NCBI RefSeq assembly: GCF_019597925.1
Contig: NZ_CP080442.1
Coordinates: 3,363,501-3,427,500 of the forward strand
Direction of reading: 5' to 3'
Length of the DNA: 64,000 nt
Source: [Clostridium] scindens
GTDB taxonomy: Bacteria > Bacillota > Clostridia > Lachnospirales > Lachnospiraceae
Part shown: one piece after another, positions 52,189-61,800 of the stretch
Layout of the letters: the number at the start of each line of letters is the position of its first letter
Position numbering within the stretch: position 1 is the first letter of the stretch
Position numbers and translations under genes: made by a program
The notes under the pieces: model-generated
What the model was told of the DNA's origin: nothing
The model's database searches: none
The model's input: only the letters and a program-made list of their open reading frames with translations

Positions 52189-52191
52189 CTG

Positions 52192-54501
52192 TCAGGCCGT
52201 TGCCTGCCATTCACCCCTGGTGCCGTTTGGAGAAACGCCAGAGACGATAATCCAGTTCGAGTCCGACCAGCCATAGCTCGCAAGCAGAATCCAGAGGCCA
52301 GCAGACGCGCCACGGCTCAAATTGCCCAGCGCAAGCCACTCTCTCTGTCCTGACGTTCCTGTATCTGTATACAGTCCATCAGCAAATCCTGTGGTTGAGC
52401 CTCCGCCTACTTTCGTAGGAATCATGATGCCCAGGTTCGGATCTGTTGTTTCTTCTGTGATATATTTCCAGGATGCCGCTGTATAGGCCACCTGTGCGAT
52501 AGCCTTTTTATAATTTGCCCGCACTGTCGCAATGTTGCTGGACAGTGTGCTGGCGTCCTCGCATACATAGACATCTCTGGCCGGATTCCCGTCCGCACCG
52601 GTAACAATATCCATGACAACATTCCCCAGAACCTCATAGGCTCCGATACAGGTCTCAATGCCCTGGATCTTGTATGGATCTTTCCCATTGGTGTTGCTGT
52701 TCGGAGATCCGTCTGAGCCGGCCACCTCATCAGTTGCTCCACTGTGCCATGGCATTGTTGTGATCCATGTGGTCAATGTCGTATCGAATGCCTCCGGAGC
52801 ATCCACATATACTGCTGCATTGCTGTCATCCACGTCCTCAATCTTTGTGACTTTGACGCTGTATGCTTTGTTGTGTATATAGGAAAAATACCGGTCTCTG
52901 TTTGTGTTTGAACCAACGTCTCCGATGGAAACATATGAGCCGATCACATAACCAGCCGCCTGTGCCTTTGTTAGTACCACTCTCATCACTCCGGTTTCTT
53001 CTACCAGGTTCTGGTTCTGATTGCTGTATGAGGTACATCCGGCCATGATGCTCTGGCTGTGTGTGGTTGCATATTTAATAATCATCATGAGCTGTCTATA
53101 GAACAGATCCCAGCTTGTCGTGCCGCAATAGTGACCGCCCAGCTTGTGCATATAGGTTATCATTCCGGTGTAGCTGACCGGATTTCTCGCCTGTGTTGCC
53201 TGGCAGCCATTGGCCGGTGCCAGGCCTTTTGATGAATACGGCACTCCATCAATGTCTCCCGCCGCATACTTGGCATGGATCATGAATGGGCTGATTGTTC
53301 CGTCCGGATTGATAGATTCTTTCATCGGATACGGTGTCAGCTCTGTCTGGCTGTCAGAATAATGATATAGGACTGCCTCAGTAGTGTCCTCGATACCGAA
53401 CCAGGCGCTCATTGTAACCTCTCCGACCTGCACCTTGCCGTACTTGGTAAATCCAATCTGGCCCTCCAGGGCATCTACATGGTTGAAACCATTCTCGTCT
53501 ACAGAAAAATTGCAGGTAAAATGATGAAATAGGCCATACTGAGCATAATCATCTCTGCCCTCTGTTCTTCCCACAGATGGCTCCGCAACCATATTCTCAT
53601 TGGCATTCATTTTCACGCCCACAGGGCTTGTGGATGTCTCCCATTTATAAATCTTTGTTGTGAATACCTTTCCGTTTCTCCTGAGTGCAAAATAATTGGA
53701 GAGTGCATTTTCAACGCCCCCTCCGTTCTGCTTAATCAGATCAATCTGTGTCTGTCCAGCTGTTTCAATTTTCGTGACGCTGGCTGCTGTATTCTGTTTC
53801 AGATCTTTTGACGCCTGCTGTGCATTGTTCAGGTCAACCTCCAGCCCTGTTTTGATCTGGTCAGCATTCTGGACCAGATTCTGCATGGTTGTGATGTTTT
53901 CTCCAGATGTTTTGATACTTGCGTCCAGTTTTGTTTTGGCTTCTCCGGCCGCTGTCACATCTGCCTCCAGACTTCTTTCTGCCTGTCCTGCTGCCGTGAT
54001 ATCTGCCTCAAGGCTCTGCTTTGCTTTTCCTGCAGCTGTGGTATCCGCCTCTAAAGTCTGAGCTGCCTTGTTGGCCGCTGTCACATCTGCCTCCAGACTT
54101 CTTTCTGCCTGTCCTGCTGCCGTGATGTCTGCCTCTAATGTCTGCACCGTCTTTGTGGCTGCTGTATTTTTTTCTCCCAGGCTCTTGTCCAGGGAGGTTG
54201 CTGTTGTGTTCTTCTTTTCCAGGTTTTCCGCCAGTGTAGTCCCTTTGTTCATTTTAGCCGTCAGGTCTTTCTGGACTTCCTTGGCCTCCTGCAAATTACT
54301 GTTAAATGCCTGCTGTGTCTGCTGGTTTTTTGTCACGTCTGCATTGATTGACTTTTGTGCCGCCTGGATGTCCGCCTTTGTCTGATTGTATGTATTATTC
54401 TCATCAGACACCTCATTGATTGCAGAAACAATCGCAGCTCTGACGTCCTTTCCTTTCTTGGCGCTGGCAATCTGTTCCGTGTACTTCCTTACGTTTGCCA
54501 T
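52192..54501 (-). CDS. Phage tail fibre / receptor-binding protein, DGR target
   Basis: 769 residues. The N terminus (MANVRKYTEQIASAKKGKDV) attaches to the baseplate in similar proteins. A coiled-coil shaft spans about 35-270, with five 14-residue repeats of LEADxTAAGxAxxS type (122-191). A large globular part follows, ending in a C-type-lectin-like fold whose residues 722-755 are encoded by the VR. AGGAGG lies 6 nt before ATG 54501; the longer frame to 54633 overlaps the upstream gene. The fibre should bind host surface receptors and is diversified by the adjacent RT. Confidence 0.92.
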   Translation of the reverse strand: MANVRKYTEQIASAKKGKDVRAAIVSAINEVSDENNTYNQTKADIQAAQKSINADVTKNQQTQQAFNSNLQEAKEVQKDLTAKMNKGTTLAENLEKKNTTATSLDKSLGEKNTAATKTVQTLEADITAAGQAERSLEADVTAANKAAQTLEADTTAAGKAKQSLEADITAAGQAERSLEADVTAAGEAKTKLDASIKTSGENITTMQNLVQNADQIKTGLEVDLNNAQQASKDLKQNTAASVTKIETAGQTQIDLIKQNGGGVENALSNYFALRRNGKVFTTKIYKWETSTSPVGVKMNANENMVAEPSVGRTEGRDDYAQYGLFHHFTCNFSVDENGFNHVDALEGQIGFTKYGKVQVGEVTMSAWFGIEDTTEAVLYHYSDSQTELTPYPMKESINPDGTISPFMIHAKYAAGDIDGVPYSSKGLAPANGCQATQARNPVSYTGMITYMHKLGGHYCGTTSWDLFYRQLMMIIKYATTHSQSIMAGCTSYSNQNQNLVEETGVMRVVLTKAQAAGYVIGSYVSIGDVGSNTNRDRYFSYIHNKAYSVKVTKIEDVDDSNAAVYVDAPEAFDTTLTTWITTMPWHSGATDEVAGSDGSPNSNTNGKDPYKIQGIETCIGAYEVLGNVVMDIVTGADGNPARDVYVCEDASTLSSNIATVRANYKKAIAQVAYTAASWKYITEETTDPNLGIMIPTKVGGGSTTGFADGLYTDTGTSGQREWLALGNLSRGASAGLWILLASYGWSDSNWIIVSGVSPNGTRGEWQATA
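52238..52339 (-). repeat. DGR variable repeat (VR) in the fibre gene
   Basis: 102 nt, 88% identical to the TR. The 12 substitutions change nine residues: Ser729, Arg730, Ser733, Leu740, Ser742, Tyr743, Asp747, Ser748 and Ile751 (TR has Asn at all but 748, where it has Thr). Eleven of 23 template adenines are unchanged, and no C, G or T of the template is changed. Fourteen further codons follow the VR before the stop. Confidence 0.96.
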
Positions 54502-54503
54502 GT

Positions 54504-54701
54504 TTAACCTCCTAACTTCATCGTATGGGCTGTATCTTCCAGAGCTACCGTTTCCAGATCCTCCGGATGTCCTGGTCTCGCAAGCCTTTTTTCTTCCGGT
54601 GTCTCTTGCCAGATATCGTATCCTTGGACGCAATACAGCGCCAACTCATACGGTCTTATCATTGTTGCTCTGTTGTTTTTCTTCGCTGAGAATGTCTGCA
54701 T
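54504..54701 (-). CDS. Small hypothetical phage protein, 65 residues
   Basis: Reads MQTFSAKKNNRATMIRPYEL; acidic, soluble, unknown function. GGAGGAG precedes the ATG. Its stop overlaps the ribosome site of the fibre gene, and its start overlaps the previous gene by 56 nt. Confidence 0.7.
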   Translation of the reverse strand: MQTFSAKKNNRATMIRPYELALYCVQGYDIWQETPEEKRLARPGHPEDLETVALEDTAHTMKLGG

Positions 54702-55002
54702 TTTTGTCTCCTCCCTTTATTCCAACTTTTTTCTTGAAATCTTCGATATCATCCACCTCTGTTCCTGATTTTGGTTGCTGTTCTTCTGTGCCGGTCTGCT
54801 CCGTATTGGCTACCGCCAGATCAATCTGTGTTTTCATCAATTCCTGGGCGTATTCTTCTGACTTCATCTGCCTCATGTGTGACTGGATTCTATCCAGCAC
54901 CTTATCCATGAGGCTCGGTGGAATTGCGTACTCCTGCATATATGCCAGCACCTGTGCGTCCAGTTCTCCTGCTACATTATCCAAAATTGCTCCTACGTTC
55001 AT
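54646..55002 (-). CDS. Hypothetical phage baseplate-region protein, 118 residues
   Basis: Helical N-terminal two thirds (AILDNVAGELDAQVLAYMQE, RIQSHMRQMKSEEYAQELM) and a low-complexity acidic C terminus. It lies between the spike protein and the fibre, where small baseplate or chaperone proteins are common. Function not identified. Confidence 0.65.
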   Translation of the reverse strand: MNVGAILDNVAGELDAQVLAYMQEYAIPPSLMDKVLDRIQSHMRQMKSEEYAQELMKTQIDLAVANTEQTGTEEQQPKSGTEVDDIEDFKKKVGIKGGDKNADILSEEKQQSNNDKTV

Positions 55003-55012
55003 GATTCTCCTC

Positions 55013-58000
55013 CTATCCCATCAATAATCCATTTCTATAGGTTTCATCTGTCCACGACCATTCTATAGCTCCGTTTCCGATGTCTCTTATATTCGTGATT
55101 TTTCTGCGCGTTCCGGTGTAAGTCGTGTATACTGTTCCAGCGTTCCAGCTGGTAGCTGTACACAGCTTTCCTTTGATATCCACGCAAGTGTTTCCCATGA
55201 TTCTCAACGTGTGTTCGTTGGTGTTGTTGTAAGCTCCGTTGAAATCAATGTATCCATAGGTCGAACCGCTGTATCCTCCAGTGATTTCTCCATAGCTCAT
55301 TTTTATCCACCAGTCTCCATTTTTCGCCTCGAAACTTCCCTGACAGCTTGCACCTTTCATGGTTACATATCCAGATGCCGTGAGCGTAAAGTTTGTGGAA
55401 CTGATGCTGATTCTGTTCGACTTAATTGAAATAGAGCCAGACTCTGCACTGATCTCTGAGGAAATTTTTCCTTTTGACACTCTCAGCTTGATAGCATCCG
55501 TATTGACCTGGATACTGCTTTTCAGTGTATCCTCTGCTTTTTTCGCTCTTGTGACTTCCGCCGTGATATCGTTGGCTGTCAGTTTCAACTGAGACTCAGT
55601 ATAGGCCGCCGCATATCCCATGATTTCCACGTCTGTGATGTATACCGTTGTATTGGCCACGTTATTGTAGAAATATGTATAAAAATATGACGGTGTTGCA
55701 ACATTCTCAAATTCAAATGTTTTCCAGGATGTGCTCAAGTCTCCTGCATTTGTATAGTGTGACGTTCCATCTATTGTCACTCTGATTCTGGCTGTTTTCT
55801 CCTGCCCTGATGCACAGGCCGCTTTGAACCTTACTCTGACTTTTCCCTTTTTGTCGAACGGTTTCTGATACCATCGTAGATAATAGGTGCTGGTCGTGTT
55901 CGTGATCTGAGCACATGATTTTCCGGAAAACGTGTTCTGTGTGACCTGTGTATTGTTAGACCGGTACCAGCCAGTGAACTTATCTTCGCTATCTGAAAAA
56001 GATCCGTTTGTGCAATAGTTATGACTGTTGCTCTCATACATCTCAGATACCTGCTGAGTGATCTTTCCGGCCTCTACCGTGATTCTTGCGTCCACATCGT
56101 CAATCAGTTCTTTCACGTTTCTTAACACCCGGATATCCGTCAGATAGATCTGCTGTCCGGATGAGCCAGTAATAGAAAGATAAAAGGATCTTGTCCCGGC
56201 ACTTGTGTAGGTAACGGTTCTTTTCAGTGTGTACCATTTATCACAGTTTACCGTTGACAGGTACTGTGAGATTGTATTTCCGTAAAAGCCAAAATAACAA
56301 TAGTTTGGTTTCTTTCCAGTAGGCGTGTACACCTTAACCTCTATCTCATAGGTACCCGCTGGCAATGTTCCCAGGCTCTGCTGTATTGATGCTGTGTTCC
56401 CGTCTGTTTTGGTCATCAGGATGGCGTTCATATTCCCGACTGTGCTCTTTGCCACTGTGGCATTGGTCGATGCCGTGAACTTTGAAATGTCCAGACTCTG
56501 GTTGTCTCCGCCTTTGATATAATCATACCGGTTCGTGATGCTTTTCTGATCCGTAACCGCCAGCTGTATCTTGTCCTCTATCGACTTGATGCTAGTTGTG
56601 ATAATTTCTTTCACAGCGGTTTCCCGCTTGTCTGTATAATCATTGGCATTCTTTGTGGCCTGTGAGAATTTCCCCTCCAGTTCGGATTTATATTCAACCG
56701 TCAACTTTTCTGAGCTGACAGAGTTGGCCGTGATCCGTTCGCCTATAATCTGGCCGTCCAGTGTCATTCCCACTGTGTACGGTCCCGCATATCCGTTGCG
56801 ACTGCCTCCGATGCCCTCCTTGTTTATCTGCAGAATCTTTGTGGCCTTTTCTTTGCTTGGAGCGTCCATGTATAGCTCTCTGAGCCAGAGTCCATTTTCG
56901 TCAAATTCTTCCAGATGATATCCTCCGGCCGTTCCTGTCATTTTTGCTGTCAGGTTATCAATAGCCGTCCGGATCTCCTGATTCTGGATTTTCCGGCGTT
57001 CCTCAGCCGTTGCTGTGACTCCGGAATAGATTCTGCTCTGCTGTTCTGTATAGGTCAGCTTTCTGTTCTCTCCCAGTGTCAGTGTTGCTCCGTCTGGTTT
57101 CTGCAGAGGAATCTGCATCTCCATGACCGGAAAAACTCTGTTCATTCCGTATGGCTTGGCTCTGCATTGAATCCGGTCTCCGCACTCAAAAGCATCATAG
57201 TCACTATCCATCATGGACAGGTCTACCGCCGTCAGTTCCAGTGTCAGATTCTCAAACTGGTTATCCTCCAGCCACTCTTTTCCTTTTCTGAGCAGGTTTG
57301 ATGGCTCTGTTACGTCCTGCCAGGTGTTAGTTATCCACACCCACCCAAAGTTTTCCACAGCACTCTGGTTATAAATGTAATTTGATCCACCGTTTACGCT
57401 GGTAATGTCCACATACTTCTCCAGAGCGTCAATCTCTGACTCTCCCTCCAGACGTGCACCCAGTGGAATCAACGCTGTGACAATATTTTCCGCCGTTCTG
57501 CTCAGTGAGTAGTCCAGCATATTCAGTCCGAACTCAATCGGCTGACTGCAATACTTTCCGTATTCTTCCAGCGTGATCCAGTCCAGATATAGCTTGTCAT
57601 TCTCATGCCGGAGTTTCAGATATCCTCCCAGTTTCTCCACCAGTTTCTCTCTGATCGCTTTCAGCGTGTTCTCAAAGTTGGTGTACCTGTATAAGGAATC
57701 GTTTGCATCTGTAATGGTCACTTTTCCCAGATAGATCTTTTTTCTATCCTCTACCTGGTTGTTGTGAATATCCAGAAACGTCTCCAGCATCTGCCGTGGT
57801 GTCATATCATGGTACTCAGCCTGCGGCTGTATGGAGTCCGCCAGGAAACTCATTGCGCCGGCGCAATAGACATTTTTGTTTCTATAACGGTCTACTTTCG
57901 GCTGTTTCCGGACCTCTCCATAGAACAATTCTGTTGTATCCCGGAACACACTGACCATGCTGCTCCGGTTCTTGATCTTGTCATACAGTGGGTTGTTTGG

Positions 58001-58123
58001 CGGTACCGAAAACTCAAAGGTTCCCGCATATCCCGTCTGCAGGTTTAGCGTTGGATTGGTCAGTACCGCCTCTTTATCTCCTGGATAGTAGAGGGTCTGA
58101 CCGTCCATTTTAACTTTATACAA
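55013..58123 (-). CDS. Phage tail spike / Tal-like minor structural protein
   Basis: 1036 residues. The N-terminal 380 residues (YYPGDKEAVLTNPTLNLQTG, FEFSVPPNNPLYDKIKNRSS, YCAGAMSFLADSIQPQ) match the phage tail-hub region that follows Dit in siphoviruses. The central and C-terminal parts carry jelly-roll carbohydrate-binding-like segments and a repetitive beta-rich end. It starts directly at the end of dit. It probably forms the hub and contacts the cell wall. Confidence 0.85.
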   Translation of the reverse strand: MYKVKMDGQTLYYPGDKEAVLTNPTLNLQTGYAGTFEFSVPPNNPLYDKIKNRSSMVSVFRDTTELFYGEVRKQPKVDRYRNKNVYCAGAMSFLADSIQPQAEYHDMTPRQMLETFLDIHNNQVEDRKKIYLGKVTITDANDSLYRYTNFENTLKAIREKLVEKLGGYLKLRHENDKLYLDWITLEEYGKYCSQPIEFGLNMLDYSLSRTAENIVTALIPLGARLEGESEIDALEKYVDITSVNGGSNYIYNQSAVENFGWVWITNTWQDVTEPSNLLRKGKEWLEDNQFENLTLELTAVDLSMMDSDYDAFECGDRIQCRAKPYGMNRVFPVMEMQIPLQKPDGATLTLGENRKLTYTEQQSRIYSGVTATAEERRKIQNQEIRTAIDNLTAKMTGTAGGYHLEEFDENGLWLRELYMDAPSKEKATKILQINKEGIGGSRNGYAGPYTVGMTLDGQIIGERITANSVSSEKLTVEYKSELEGKFSQATKNANDYTDKRETAVKEIITTSIKSIEDKIQLAVTDQKSITNRYDYIKGGDNQSLDISKFTASTNATVAKSTVGNMNAILMTKTDGNTASIQQSLGTLPAGTYEIEVKVYTPTGKKPNYCYFGFYGNTISQYLSTVNCDKWYTLKRTVTYTSAGTRSFYLSITGSSGQQIYLTDIRVLRNVKELIDDVDARITVEAGKITQQVSEMYESNSHNYCTNGSFSDSEDKFTGWYRSNNTQVTQNTFSGKSCAQITNTTSTYYLRWYQKPFDKKGKVRVRFKAACASGQEKTARIRVTIDGTSHYTNAGDLSTSWKTFEFENVATPSYFYTYFYNNVANTTVYITDVEIMGYAAAYTESQLKLTANDITAEVTRAKKAEDTLKSSIQVNTDAIKLRVSKGKISSEISAESGSISIKSNRISISSTNFTLTASGYVTMKGASCQGSFEAKNGDWWIKMSYGEITGGYSGSTYGYIDFNGAYNNTNEHTLRIMGNTCVDIKGKLCTATSWNAGTVYTTYTGTRRKITNIRDIGNGAIEWSWTDETYRNGLLMG

Positions 58124-58873
58124 TTACAGTGACCCCCTCCTGTACCGGATCGTGAGTGTGCCCGTTCCAGTGAAACTGAGCACCACGTCCTCTGTATTGA
58201 CTGTGATATCCGCAAAACGGTTCTTTCCTTTCATCAGTGTGTAGGTTTCCCCATTTGCTGTCATTTTGAGTCCCGCTGATCCCAGAACGCCCACGTATAT
58301 GGTCGGAACGAACGGCATCTGATCCGGAACGATAGTGTACGTCTTTGTCTCTCCGGTCCTTACCGTGATTTCTGTACCCTCGTCTATGATCCCAGTCTCA
58401 AAATCAAACGAATCCCACAACCAGTCCTCTGTAGAATCCGCGACATTGTACTTGTATGGGTCAGCTTTCGGAATGGCCAATGTGAATGTGCCTATCTCCC
58501 TATTTCTGTCGTATCCCTGGATAGATGCTCTGCCTGTCCAGTAGAACCCAGAGTCATTGTCGAAAATGACCTTGATTTCTCTGCCCTCTACAAGGTTTCT
58601 AAGGTCTGAGATAAAAATATCCCAGTTGTCTCTTGGTTTCTTACCGCCCAGCTCGATGCTGATCGGACGGTTTTTGAATATGCGGCGGCCCGTGATGGCT
58701 TCTGAGAAATCCAGAAAGCCATCCGCTCCAGGCACGTCCACATAATAGTTTTCTTGTTCCACATCTCCAATATAATCATTGTTTCCTATTGCCAGTCCCC
58801 AGTCATTCAGAGTGTGGAATCTTTCGCCGGTGGCCACGATCTCAATCGTGGCTCCGTTTGTAATTGCGTCCAT
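58124..58873 (-). CDS. Distal tail protein (Dit)
   Basis: 249 residues of siphovirus Dit type: DYIGDVEQENYYVDVPGADGFLDFSEAITG and GFYWTGRASIQGYDRNREIGTFTLAI in the N-terminal half, and a C-terminal beta-sandwich that may bind sugar. Forms the ring between tail tube and hub. It shares one base with the tape-measure stop codon. Confidence 0.85.
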   Translation of the reverse strand: MDAITNGATIEIVATGERFHTLNDWGLAIGNNDYIGDVEQENYYVDVPGADGFLDFSEAITGRRIFKNRPISIELGGKKPRDNWDIFISDLRNLVEGREIKVIFDNDSGFYWTGRASIQGYDRNREIGTFTLAIPKADPYKYNVADSTEDWLWDSFDFETGIIDEGTEITVRTGETKTYTIVPDQMPFVPTIYVGVLGSAGLKMTANGETYTLMKGKNRFADITVNTEDVVLSFTGTGTLTIRYRRGSL

Positions 58874-61800
58874 TATAGGAATCCTCCCTCCTCTGCCAGG
58901 ATACCCAGCTCTCTATCCATATCTCTTGCCAGTTTCGCCGCTACGCCTCCGGTATCCCATTCGATGTTTAAGCTCTTGGCCAGGTATGGCAGATACTGAG
59001 CCAGCAATGATGTGATATTCATGATGGCGTTTGTCTGTTTCGCGTTGCTCTGGTCCATCATTGCATTTGCATTGATGGTCATGTCTTTGCTCACGCCCTC
59101 GATTGCATCAGCCACCACTGATTTACTCTTTTCGATGCCTTTAGCTAATCCCTGCATAAAGTCCGGCATCCAGGACTCATACTCTGTCAGTGGTCCCTCG
59201 TCAGGCACTGAGAAATGCAGAAATGAGCGGATTGTAGATGCCACGTCTGACACGGCATCTCTGACTCTGCCAATGGCGTTCCTGATTCCGGAAACTATTC
59301 CGTCTATGAAATCTCGTCCCCACTGTACCGCCTGGCTTGGCAGTGATGTGATAAAGCTGATTGCTGACCAAAATCCGTTCCGCACAGTTGATCCCAGACT
59401 GCTCAGTGCGTTTCCGATTCCGGAAACCATATTGTGGAACGCCTGCACCGCTGACTCTTTCAGATTTTGTGCGGTTTGAACCACACTGCTCTTTAAATTC
59501 TCCCAGCTGTCGTGTGCGTTCTGCTTCATTTCCTGCCACTTCTGGTATGCAGATTCTTTCAGGTTCTGGAGCGCCTGGATTGCAGAATCTTTCAAATTTG
59601 TTGCTGTTTGAACCACAGAATTTTTCAAATTTTCCCAGGTATTGAGCGCCGTCTGCTTTATCATGTCCCACAAACTTGACAGGGTGTCCATAAATCCTGT
59701 AACCAGAGTGACCACATGAGTGACCAATCCCTCTGCAAATGATGTGACCACCTGCTGTATTCCAGACCAGATCTGTGATGCAGCGTCCTGGATATTCTGC
59801 CAGATATTTTGTGCATCGGACGCCAGCTGAGTGAAATCTCCCGTTACCAGGTCGATCAGCAAAAGTACCGGTGCAAGTATCGTATTTTTCAGCAACTCCC
59901 AGGCTCCTGATGCAATCTCCGTCAGACCGGACCAGATGCCCTGCAGTGTAGTGACTGCATTCTGCCACAATTCCTGTATGGTTGTTACGATTGATGACAG
60001 CACAGGATTTTCCATCATGGACTGCCAGATTCCTGAGAAGAAATCAGCCACCTGCTGCCAAATTCCCGACCACCATTCCGGGATGCCCTGGAACCACGAA
60101 ACCACGTTCTGCCATGCCTGCGGTATTGTATCCGTAAAGAATGAACAGATTGACTGCCAGATCTGAGAAAAGAAATCTCCGACCTGCTGCCAGATTCCTG
60201 CCCACCACTCCGGGATGCTTTGAAATTTTGATACCAGACTGTCCCATGCCTGCGGTATTGTTTCGGTAAAAAATGAACAGATCGACTCCCACACCTGAGA
60301 GCATTTTTCTTTCACTTTCTCCCATATTTCTCCAAACCACTCCGATATAGCGCCCCAGTTTTTCACAATGGCTATAATCGCGGTAATTGCTGCAGCTACA
60401 CCGGCAATGATTCCGATAATCGGCCCCAATGTTGCCACGCCTAAAATACTTACGATATTTATCACGGCCAATATGGCAGGGGCTAGAGTGGTAAAGGCGG
60501 CAATCACAGCCCCCAGTATAACCACGAAATTCTGTACCGGTTCTGGTAATTTTCCGAAAAATTCTCCTATCGTTTTTATTCCATGGGCAATCGGCGGTAT
60601 GATATTGTTAGCCAGATTCATCAGTGCCTCTCCCAGCGGAACCAGACTCTGCTCCAGCTGTCTCATGCTTGCCTCAAACGTCTGGGAGTCTGTCGTGGAC
60701 TGGTCGAACATATTCTCTGCTGATCCAGCCACGTCATCATAGGTGTCCCCTACCGTAGTGAGCGACTCGATAAACTTCGCATTGCCGTCCTCGGCCATTG
60801 TACCGAATGCCAGCGCTGCTTTGTTCAGTTTGTCCTGCTGGTTCTCTGTGTTTTGAATATCTGTCACAATGGCATCAATAACATCTTTCTGTGTAGCTCC
60901 GCCCTGCTGCCACTGTTTGAATACATCCTCAACTTCTTTGCTCCAGCCTCCGGTTCCGGCTTGTACCTCCCCGGTCTTTTCATCAATTTTGCTCAGGGAA
61001 TCCGCTATTGTTCCATCAACCAGTCTGGTCGTGACTTCGTTAATGGCATCGTTTACCTTGTCCAGGTTATACGCTCCATTGTCCAGTCCGTTCTGCAATA
61101 GTTGGAAATACTCCTGAGCGGAATAACCGGCCTGAGCGAACTTTCCAGAATGCTCTGAGAGGTTATCCCCCAGCTCGTTTGTCTTATCCAGGCCATTCTG
61201 TGTACCCTTTACGATATAGTCCATGGCCTGCTGTGCCGTGAGTCCGTACTGCTCCATGAGGCTGTTGACACCTCGGAGAGTCTCATTCATGTCAATTCCA
61301 TACAGCTCATCCAGCGTGATTGCCTGCTCTGTCAGATGTGTCAGTGTAGTCTCATCCAGATCTTTCAGGTTCTTTTTGACCGTAATGACTGCATTTGATA
61401 CAGAGTCCATGGAATCTCCCACGCCCTCAGCATATACGTCCTTGATGACTCCGGCTGTTTCCTCAGCCGCTTTCCCGGTTTCTCCAAAATAAGTGGACGC
61501 TTTTACTGTGGCATCTTGTGTCTCCAGAAAAGCGTCCTTTGCTTTGTCTCCTAATTCTGTTATTTTATCCCCCAGTCCAGAAAGCTGATCGGCAGCCTCC
61601 ATCAATGCGCCTGCTGAGATGGTTTTCCCCATCTCGTCCAGTTGTTCTGATGTGTTGTCTGCCTGTGTTCCTGCTTCTTTTAAGTCCTGGATGAGGTTTT
61701 TGATTGCCTGTCCATCGTCAACCGTGTCCAGGGCGTCTGTCATCTGTTTGATGTCAGCTTTTCCGTCTGTGGCTGATCTTCCAATCTTTTCAATGGCAAG

